Shown piece by piece: positions 55,852-64,000 of a stretch of 64,000 nucleotides of DNA; position 1 is the stretch's first letter; the number at the start of each line of letters is the position of its first letter. The notes below the pieces were generated by a model, which saw only the letters and a list, made by a program, of their open reading frames with translations, was not told where the DNA came from and did no database searches. The translations under genes were made by a program, and so were the position numbers. The DNA is from Saccharina japonica (lineage: Eukaryota; Sar; Phaeophyceae; Laminariales; Laminariaceae): positions 375,173-439,172 of the forward strand of contig MEHQ01002038.1 in NCBI GenBank assembly GCA_008828725.1, in the 5' to 3' direction.

Positions 55852-56311
55852 GGACCTTCTGTCCGTCTTGCTGTCTGGTGGCCTTGCTGCTGTCTTGTTG
55901 CTGTGTGTAGTACTTGCAGCTGCTGGGAGCTGACTTTGTAGCCGGAGATGTACAGCTGTGTAGCAGCGCAGCTGCTGTTGTTGTGTAGGTGGTGTGGGTG
56001 TGACTGCTTTAGGTGTAGGTACAGGTGCGGGTGAAGCAGTAGGGGCACCTGTAGGGTGTCGAAGCGCTGCTGTTGTGCACCTGAAGCTATGGTTGAAAAG
56101 CTGTAGCTGCTGGTACTCTGGTGTGCTGGTGTGGCTGTAGAGTACTACTGCTGCAGCAGTACGGAAGCTGCTTGCTGCTGTAACTATCTGTCCTCTACTG
56201 CTGCTGTATATAGCTGTTGCTTGCTGTAGCCGCGGTGGGTAGCCGCTCTATGTAGCCGCTCTCGTTGCTTCAGCGTGTAGCTCTAGTTGAAGCTGTAGCT
56301 GCTGCTGCTGT

Positions 56312-56360
<49 letters not shown>

Positions 56361-57300
56361 ATACCTGTAGTGGTAGCCGTAGCTGCTCCCCTGGCTCCTG
56401 TAGCTGCTGTGTAGCTGCGGTCGTCCCTGAAGTGGCTTCTGGCGCTGCTGGTGCTGCTGGTGCTGGCTGCTGTCCAGCGCTTGCTTGCTTTCGGTGCGAT
56501 ACGCTGATTGATCATCCACTTTTTTCGGAGAAAGTTTAGCTGGCACCGGGCAACCAAAACGAGAAAAGCTGCAGCAGCAGCGAACTAAGCAGCTGGGCTT
56601 CCTGGTCGCCGTGCCGCGGGATACCTCGTGGGTTGCCTAGCCTCTGCTACAATGGGTAGCACGTAAGGATATCGACTCTGATCGGGGAGTTGCTTATACT
56701 TTTACACATGGTCTTTTTCGCAGTTGCACGTATATACTTGAAGGAGCGGTAGTGAAATGTTTTCGGCATACTAAATCTAAGTCATTATTTCGTCAAAATC
56801 GATACGTAGTTCAGTCCCAAAGAACAAGAACCAACTACTGAACATGGTTGCTAAATGAGAACCATGGACCAAACACGCACCGTATGTCGAAAACCGGGGT
56901 GATCCATCATATGTCCCCGAACAATGGTTCTCTTTTCAACAGCGCAGCAGCACGCTGCAGACCAGCAGTGCAGATGCAGAGCAGCACAGGCGCACAAGAG
57001 CGCAGCACAGGGGCAGTAAAAGCAGAGAACAGCAGCACATAAGCCCAACACAGCCCGACCACAGCAGCAGCAGCAGTAGAAGTATGTAAGCACACCAACA
57101 GCACCATCACACCAGCAGGAGGATCGCAGCAGGGTCCCAGCTCAGCACCAGCAACGGACAGAACAGCACGTGACAACACACCCACACGCAGCAGAGCATG
57201 CAGTAGCACCACACAGCAGTACAGCACAGGCGGCCGAAGTCTTCGTAAAATGAAAGTAGTTATCATCAAGAAGGTGCTGTAATCCATTCACAAACAATGG
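55852..57300. other. 5' flank of the large gene; CTG/CAG-rich DNA
   Basis: Presumed promoter and 5' UTR region of the minus-strand gene; no TATA box stands out. 56313-56360 is an uninterrupted (CTG)16. 56150-56500 is rich in GCTGCTG/GTAGCTGCTG words. 56930-57220 is rich in GCAGCACAG/CAGCACA words. Poly-Ala, poly-Ser and poly-Leu frames come from these. Confidence 0.5.
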
Positions 57301-58350
57301 GTCACTCATTCTGAGATGAGAATGCAACAACTACTACAACATTCTGAAGGATTTCGCTCACTCCGAAGGATTTCGCTCATTGCCCATGCCAATCCATGCA
57401 GGCAAAGTAATGGACTTTGAAGTTGATTTTTTTTTTTTTTTTTTTTATCCTCCGGCGGATGGGTCAAAATAAAGCTTACGCCCTCCACACTTCCACGTCT
57501 CACTTCGTGCACTTCGTGTCGTGTGTCAATTCACTCCATGCCCCCTCGGAAGTATCAGCCCTTGCTGTCTACGACCTTCGCGAACTTGAGCATGTTGACC
57601 CGACCTGACCCCCGAAGGGGCCCGGTGCGGTGGGGATAGCCACCCGAAGAGTAAACTCTCCGGGTAGTGTGGAACTTGCCGCAGCTCATCCACTAACAAA
57701 AACCCAGGCCAAGAAGCCTTCCCACCAGACTCGGATCATTTACGATCCACCCTACCCGTTTGGGCGTTGGTCCAAGTAGTCGCGTTCCGCCTCTCAGCAC
57801 ACCTACTTACTGCTGTAGTGCGAGGCCGGAGGTTTATTCCCCAAGAAACAGTACGGCTTTCACGCCGTGCGATCAACAGAAGAAGAGATGCAGACACGTA
57901 GACCTATACTATTATTGCTACCTTGGGCACCTACCAGTTTGCAGTGTGCTTGTCCGTGTGTCTCTTTCTTTCTTCGTTTCTTGATCTGCTTCCATCCAGA
58001 AGTAAAGTGCTTCTTCTCTCTCTGCGTGTTGCTTCATTCCGGGATCAGGTCGTGATCACGTATATGGGTTTCTCACTGGGCTTCATCTCCATCCGACATT
58101 GTGTGTCCGTCCACCTTATTGTTTCCCGTACGTAGTATGCATAAAGTTTACCGCACAGCTTCACCGCAGTCCGCTCGTTCCCCTGCGCTGAGAGAACGGG
58201 TGAACACCCTACCTCTGAATACAGCTCCAGCCAAGCTCCAGCACTAAATACTGCCAGAGGATCAGGTAGGAGTGCACCCACACTACTGTAAGCCCTCTCT
58301 TGGGGATAGGTGTGTCAAAAACCTAGATTTGAGAAACAGTGTACCTAGGG
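57300..58350. other. No gene recognised
   Basis: A T-run at 57427-57446. 57550-57800 is GC-balanced, non-repetitive DNA with CCCCGAAGGGGCC and ACCCGAAGAGTAAACTCTCCGGGT hairpin-like words. No frame of interest. Confidence 0.4.
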
Positions 58351-58429
58351 TACGTCTTAGAACCCATGGGTGCTTGAGAGGGGACACATGGCCACAGGGA
58401 GTGTCGATTTAGGCAACGGCAACTGCTTC

Positions 58430-58620
58430 TCGATGGGGTGTGAAGACACAGAGGTATGCCCGAGTTCCAATGGAGATCGATTCGTACGGCAAGGGCGCGA
58501 GACGATGCTATCCAGAATTCTAGGCTCTCACGCTGCCCGTAGACGGTTCACAGCACAAAAGTTCAGAGTTATCATTGTCTTTGGTCGGTATCCGTTATAT
58601 CCCGTTTATCTCTTAAAATG
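58430..58620 (+). repeat. Dispersed repeat related to 28.2-28.4 kb
   Basis: See 28183-28335: shared GCTCACGCTGC..GTAGACGG.TCACA followed by TATCCGTTATATCCCG. Confidence 0.4.
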
Positions 58621-59004
58621 GATCCGTACCACAAGGGGGTTATTAACCCTATGAGTAGCCCCATGTATGCATGCCCTTGTATATATATACAGCGAATATC
58701 TATATCAGTGTAAACATGGAATATGATTCCGACAATATTGGGCGGTTTCTCAGTTGGCGAAGACCCGTCACTCTGGAACAGTTCGGCGGAGACGTGCGGC
58801 TTTCAGTGTGTCACGTTATTATTGGCCTGTCATAGATCGTGTCCCCAGGATAGAGCGTCAAGCACGAAGTGTCCCTGCCTCCAACAATATTTCAAGTTCT
58901 CGGTCGATAGGAGGGATGAACACGCTCGCTCGTCCTTGTCGCGCGTCATACCCTGATTCACACCTCCGACACACCCATGATTCCGGTCACCAACTTCATC
59001 ACCA

Positions 59005-59195
59005 CCTGCGGTTGTGAGAGGCTGCGCAGGGTCTGCACGATACAGATCAAACCCAGAAATCATGCGCTCTACCATGCGGATTACACGGGTCCCGCCCGGC
59101 AACATGAAGCTGAATCATACAACCTCGGGAGTTGATCCGCCTCTTGCAAGCTCCAGACCACGGACTGGAAATCGATTATCTGTCCGAGGTGTGGA
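59005..59195 (+). repeat. GATCTG/ATCATGCAG dispersed repeat copy
   Basis: GCAGGGTCTGCACGATACAG, ATCAAACCCAGAAATCATGC, GCGGATTACACGGGTCCCGC, CCGGCAACATGAAGC and TTATCTGTCCGAGGTGTGGA in family order. Confidence 0.6.
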
Positions 59196-59316
59196 CCATT
59201 GTTTCGATTCTACCCACTGCTGTGTCGCGCCAACCGGACCGGTCGGCTCGCGCGACCCATGTCCTGCGTGACCCCGTGGCGATTAACCGTATAGACCAAG
59301 GCAAGGCGACGATAGG

Positions 59317-59685
59317 GTGAACGATGCACTAGTAGGTGCTTTTGGTCCAGCCGCTAAGAGTCGCTCTACCCTGTGTCTACCCCATGTTTTTGCAGTTTCA
59401 AGTTTTTATGATTTTTCGGCTTCGCGATTTTTGCACCGCCATGATGGGATGTTTTGTTGTACGCTGTGCCGCCAATATATTTCGAAGAGTCCGATTTTGA
59501 GTGAGGTGCCAAACCCTTCGTCCGAGTGGCCTACGCGCGGCAGTGAACATGGGGTTAGCCCCGTATACCGTAGCACCAACCTAGACTCGTACCGGTACGA
59601 GCACATGTGGTACGTCCTATTATCGAGCTGCTATGTTCTTGTTGTCCATGTTAACTGCTATACACGCTCCCGGCCGGTACATTAA
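59317..59685 (+). CDS. Coding-like ORF with a CxxC knuckle, unknown
   Basis: 122 codons. The middle reads HRHDGMFCCTLCRQYISKSP, EWPTRGSEHG and STNLDSYRYEHM. A W..MFC..C...NL..H spacing is loosely that of the TTF/BED-type finger at the N-terminus of hAT transposases, but the second half of the finger is unconvincing. The last 25 residues are hydrophobic and do not fit. More likely a fragment than a gene. Confidence 0.2.
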   Translation: MNDALVGAFGPAAKSRSTLCLPHVFAVSSFYDFSASRFLHRHDGMFCCTLCRQYISKSPILSEVPNPSSEWPTRGSEHGVSPVYRSTNLDSYRYEHMWYVLLSSCYVLVVHVNCYTRSRPVH

Positions 59686-59772
59686 CCAGATGCGCGAGAA
59701 AATACGGTGTGAGCCCACCGGTAAGAAACATATTCTCCGAGCAAGCCTTAAGACCATATCCTGGTATATTCC

Positions 59773-60195
59773 TTGAGCAGCATTAAGCGTAGGTCTACTA
59801 CAGTACTACGACTACTTCGTATAGGCTCAGTGATTTACTCCAAAGCATGCAAACATTGTTGTTTGTCGGTGCAGCGCACCAAAAACGCCCAAGACGGTGC
59901 GTATGGCGAAACGACGCCTGCTACGGCCGGTGTGGCACCCGACCTTCTTGAGCCTCCTCATGTGAGTAGCTCTGTTAACCCATCCCAACAACCGACCTTG
60001 AGATCTATTTGCAAGCAAAGCCTGGCCCACAAACAAATTGGAGGTGCAAACCGTATCGATTTACGTGTTTATACATCGGACGAAAAAATACGGTATTGGG
60101 TAGCGTTTCAGTTGCGGAGCCCCCTCAGTGGAAAATGTTTCACACCTCGCGCGGGTCGTGATCTAGATCATTTGGTTCGTCGCCAACCGCTGTAA
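59773..60195 (+). CDS. Coding-like ORF, unknown
   Basis: About 140 codons from a TTG, so no ATG start. Contains KACKHCCLSVQRTKNAQDGA, a Pro/Ser/Thr linker and LRVYTSDEKIRYWVAFQLRS. It may be an exon or a decayed element ORF downstream of 59317-59685. It ends just where a GATCTG-family repeat begins. Confidence 0.2.
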   Translation: MSSIKRRSTTVLRLLRIGSVIYSKACKHCCLSVQRTKNAQDGAYGETTPATAGVAPDLLEPPHVSSSVNPSQQPTLRSICKQSLAHKQIGGANRIDLRVYTSDEKIRYWVAFQLRSPLSGKCFTPRAGRDLDHLVRRQPL

Positions 60196-60370
60196 GGGGG
60201 GTTGTGTAGGATCTGCGTAGTACAGGAAGATTCAACCCGGCAAACCTGTGCTAGATCATGCAGATTAAACGGCTCCCACCCGGAAACATGGGCTACTACT
60301 GTACGTGCTGCAACATCACGAATTGGTCTGCCTTGAATTACCTACTGTAAATCATATGACGAGTTAATCG
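60195..60370 (+). repeat. GATCTG/ATCATGCAG dispersed repeat copy
   Basis: GTTGTGTAGGATCTGCGTAG, TTCAACCCGGCAAACCTGTG, CTAGATCATGCAGATTAAAC, GGCTCCCACCCGGAAACATG and TCTGCCTTGAATTACC. Confidence 0.65.
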
Positions 60371-60589
60371 ATGGTTTCTCCGAGATGTGAGTTTTAGTTT
60401 TAGGCCTTAAACGCGTCAACTCCCATCGTAGCATGGCTGAAGCCGAAAAGCACAAACGGTGCGTATTCACTACCGCGAGTGGTTCTGATCTGCCCAGAAA
60501 ACGAAACAAGATGTTCTATACAGGTGGCCGGACCGCCCTCCCCCCTTGCACTAAAACCAGAAATCGAATCAACCCATTGGAGACTGTCG

Positions 60590-60925
60590 CCCATATACAA
60601 GTCCACCTCACGGGAGGTTTTTAATAGGGTGCAGCCCACCCTTCATGCGACTCGGCCAACACCCCACGGCGCTTGACACACACATACATCTAATTAATTC
60701 GTTGGAGACTGTCGTCCATATACAATTCCACCTCACGAGAGGTTCTTAATAGGATGCAACTCACCCTTCCATGCGACTCGCCCAACACCTCGCGGCGCTT
60801 CGCACATAATGTGTAAACAATGCCTTCCTGGTTGGTCAAAACCCAACGTGCTCTGTTCCGGCCTTGCAGGGACGCGAGGGCCTACGTCCATACGACTACG
60901 GCCATGCACGACAGGAGTACACCCC
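60590..60925 (+). repeat. Poly(C)-tailed repeat, 5'-truncated with a partial internal duplication
   Basis: GGAGACTGTCGTCCATATAC and GCAGCCCACCCTTCATGCGA occur once as a partial copy (60580-60674) and again in a longer copy ending CGACTACGGCCATGCACGAC..GTACACCCCC at 60925. Confidence 0.65.
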
Positions 60926-60929
60926 CTTG

Positions 60930-62290
60930 CACCATTTCAGCGTAAATAATTCCTTGGGGAGGCCATGCCCAACACAGCAAATTATGAGGCAAAACGAACT
61001 GAGAGGCTGTGGACACCTTGTTTGGGGTTTGCTACATCGCAAAATGTCCCCACTATCATTGTTTTACGCCGCCGCATGCTACGGTAGGCGGGCAACCACA
61101 ATTTTCCGATGCTCCTCACACGAAGAGCTCTGTATCCCACCCAGAAGCTGGCGATGAAAAAAAACAGTACACACTTCCTTCCGATGAGCGATTCCATGTG
61201 CCTAGATCTGAAACGGAAACCATCGTAGAAGCGAAACGATTTTGGGTACTGCAGTTGTTGAATTGAGACGCCCCGTCAGCCAGAAGCAACTTGGCCAAAA
61301 CGTCCTACGAACCTCCCCCGTATAACTCGTCCGTGCCCACAAAGGGGGGCAGTTCCGGCCTGACTACCGTGGACTTGCCGCCTCCTACGCCACGTCAGCG
61401 ATAACTTCCCCAAGAGAAGCCCGGCTCGGCACGGCTTCTTCGATTATAGAGCCATGCTACGCCGGTGGGGATGCCTACGTTCCCTCTGGTAACATCACAC
61501 AACGAGACAAGATACACACCCCCTGCCCCACATAATAAATCTGTAAGCAGTATAAACGTGTGTTTTGGTGGAGGGTATACACCCCCCCCCCCCCCGGGTT
61601 TTCTACCCGGATACAACCTCCAATTGGTAAAATGTACCTACAGAACCACCCCGCAGTATACCCCCACGGGTATGTCTTACGTATATTACCTGCCCCCCCC
61701 CCACTGTCGTACTTGGCGTCTGTATTACATCATTTGGACCAAGGCACTTTAACCGGATAGCTGGGTCGCTTTAGAGCGACATCAAATACCCACACCCATA
61801 ATTGCCCGGGTTTCTACCCGGGAACTTTTGGGTATCTGTCAAGGTCAACTGGTAGCGATGTATTACCTGTCAATGGTTGTCCAAAACTCATATCACTACC
61901 CCCCGATGCCATAACCGTACCGCAGTAATAACACAAGCTGGGACCGAGATAGTGTAAATATACACCGCACCCGGGGAGTAACCCAGCTTTAGTATTTTAC
62001 CTGACATCCTACATGTGAAACTACTACGAATACGAATGCCCTTCGACGACTGCGTGCGCATCCCGACGAACGATCCGTAGGCGAGACCAAATATACCACG
62101 AACACAAAGCATACAACATCGATGGGATTGCAAAGGTATTGGGAAGTTCCTGAGTTGCGAACTAATAGGTTTCGAGCCCCGGCTCCATTCAGATCACGTT
62201 GGGCCCAAACACACCGCCTCTACCGCATTCTACTGGCACGCGTTTAAGGCCAGACCAGTTGCGCCGTAACCCCCCGACTCCACGAGACCG
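60930..62290. other. No gene; C-run and small hairpins
   Basis: A C-run at about 61579-61593 is followed by a CCGGGTTTTCTACCCGG hairpin; CCCGGGTTTCTACCCGGG recurs at 61806. 62160-62180 has a B-box-like GGTTTCGAGCCCC without a tRNA fold. Confidence 0.4.
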
Positions 62291-64000
62291 CCCTAAGTTG
62301 CGACGCGTGCTACGATAGAGATAGCATGTTTGGCTGAAACGTGTTCTGAATGATCGGGCTCCTTAACTAAAATTCGTCCAAAGTTCATTCATGTGTTGCA
62401 GTATGTGTCGTTGTACACATGAGACCATGGGATTTTCGTCGGGTAGCACTTTTATTTATTTCCCTCTAGCAAACCGTTTTGCATGATGAGGTATACAACC
62501 CCTGAAGTGGCCAACCTCAGAAAATTCATGGTGCATGTCTATCGTAGCATGCGTCTTGCGGGGGGATCGGGGTTGGTTCTATCGCTTGTGACCAAGTGGG
62601 TATCCCGAGCTATGGCTGGGGTAACACCCACAAAATACGCGGGTGCTCTAGAAGAGCACCGTAACTCTCACTATCACCAGTCGACGTTTGAGAAGCATTT
62701 TACGCTCAGCTCGACACGCAATCCCTGAAAACAATGAAAACACAAAAAAGACGTCGGATCCTGCGGTGATTCTTGCGTACCTCTTGAGTTTCCCAAGAAA
62801 CCCCGCCAGTGATAATGATATGTTGGGCTCAAAACTGCAACACACACACCGTAGTCACGCCGAAAACTCGAGGGAACCCACCAAACACCGGACTGAGGAA
62901 ACTAAAAGCAACCTCTACGCCCGCCGTGTTGCACGATTCGGGTTGCAGAGAATACACGGCCCTTCGACCACGCGCGAGCCGAGAGGCATTGATGTGTGAG
63001 GTAAGGGTAGCACTTTCAACCAATTTGTTTCAGAAATGACGCAATCTACGGAAGAGAGGTTACATGCGCCACGTCCGTAGAGGTGCACCCTTGTACTTCT
63101 GAGGGTCGTCACATAAGGAGCTCTATGCCTCACTAGAACTGCTGATTTAAAACAAAACGAAGGAAAGTGCGAGCTGCTCAACAATCCCATGGCCTGGACG
63201 CGCCAACCATCGTATAGCACAAAACGAAACAGACATTGTGAGGGTAAGGAGCCCCGTCACACAGAAAAAAAACGGCGAAAACATGCTACCCCTACCGTAG
63301 CACGCGTCAGGTGCACCGTTTGTTTTCTAAGTCTGCTCATTTGATTGTAGTACAGGAGCTCAATACCCCACACGAAACCTGATTTTGGAGGAAAACAAAA
63401 GTGCTACCCGTCAGGTGCACCCTTTGTTTTCTGTGTCTCCGCGCTTGATTGCAGCACAGGAACTCAATACCCCACACAATACCCGATTTTGGAGGAAACC
63501 AAAAGTGCTGCCCGATGAACAACCCCATGGACTCAACTAACCAACGAAACATATTTCAGCACAGAAAAGCAATTTCGACAATTTTGGGTTATAAGGAGCC
63601 CCCTGTCGCCCGGAAAATATTCCAGACAAAAGTGGTATACCTCTATCGTAGCACGCGTCGACATCTTGAGGAGCTCTACACCTCTCTACAGAGATGATTT
63701 ATTCGAGAAACGATGGGCGCTACGATTACCTCGGCCTATCGTGCGATATACCTACGGGTATTTGTTCGAATTGTATTTGAAAAAAACAACGAGGGACAAC
63801 GACAAGGCGTGCCTTATTGGGTAGTTCCTCCCTTAAGTTGAGAAGCCCCATCAGTCAGAAATATTAGTATTTGCCTCAGAAGGCAAAATAAGTGCTACCC
63901 CTGTCCTAGCGCGTGTCCGTCGTTAGTGTTTTTATTCGGTTTTGTCAGGAACGGATGGCTCTAGCCCTCGTGGGAAGAGCTCTCTTCGTCGCACGCGTTA
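62290..64000. repeat. Dispersed TCGTAGCACGCGTC / GTTTCAGCC family, several partial copies
   Basis: GACGCGTGCTACGATAGAGA and TGGCTGAAACGTGTTCTGAA at 62298-62360. ATCGTAGCATGCGTC at 62535. ACCGTAGCACGCGTCAGGTG at 63293. A related 85-bp direct repeat (CGTCAGGTGCACC..TTTGTTTTC..CAATACCCCACAC..) at 63305-63400 and 63408-63500. GGTATACCTCTATCGTAGCA at 63632. TAAGGAGCCCC recurs before several. No gene. Confidence 0.55.

Noticed and set aside
56270..56557. Poly-Ala/poly-Ser ORFs upstream of exon 1
   Set aside because: Generated by the (CTG)16 tract and related words; no other coding signal.

Overview
The window looks like nuclear DNA of a eukaryotic alga; a stramenopile is most plausible, but that is inference. 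It has spliceosomal introns with GT..AG ends, abundant CAG/CTG, poly-G/C and minisatellite DNA, many small DNA-transposon remnants, a short TTAGGG-type interstitial telomere tract, and no bacterial gene packing. Most open frames are chance frames in repeats.

The main result is one minus-strand gene, assembled here by hand, that occupies about 72 percent of the window (55851 down to 9742). Seven short exons (399, 80, 105, 141, 115, 111 and 165 bp) join in phase at GT..AG junctions into a 371-residue protein: a type II membrane protein with a luminal domain resembling uncharacterised glycosyltransferase-like proteins of algae. Its coding sequence is only 1116 bp in a 46.1-kb locus. The six introns measure about 11.3, 9.5, 10.0, 4.3, 6.4 and 3.5 kb. 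Partial copies of its own exon edges lie near exons 4, 5 and 7, suggesting that the introns grew partly by local duplication that included exon borders.

Layout. 1-8.6 kb: gene-poor DNA with frameshifted plus-strand coding-like debris (2.5-3.7 and 4.3-8.0 kb, the latter rich in C and A on the plus strand). 8.6-9.7 kb: a copy of the gene's last-exon tail and a roughly 75-bp tandem array. Intron 6 (9.9-13.4 kb): a 20-bp minisatellite and an array of hairpin units. Intron 5 (13.6-19.9 kb): CATGGAAGTAA-motif DNA, a duplicated CTG tract and a Mutator-like MITE. Intron 4 (20.1-24.4 kb): one large super-repeat with CAG tracts. Intron 3 (24.5-34.5 kb): a regular 118-bp satellite, a CTTATATCC minisatellite, piggyBac-like mini-elements and the first copy of a large duplication. 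Intron 2 (34.6-44.1 kb): the second copy, and a 1.27-kb unit present two and a half times carrying a conserved minus-strand ORF. Intron 1 (44.2-55.5 kb): a zoo of MITEs (piggyBac-like, hAT-like and unclassified), tRNA-like SINE heads and a possible RNase H remnant. 55.9-64 kb: CTG-rich DNA upstream of the gene, followed by dispersed repeats and two weak coding-like ORFs.

No rRNA gene, intact tRNA gene, CRISPR array, complete autonomous transposon or second complete gene was found. No database search was possible; family statements come from motif recognition.
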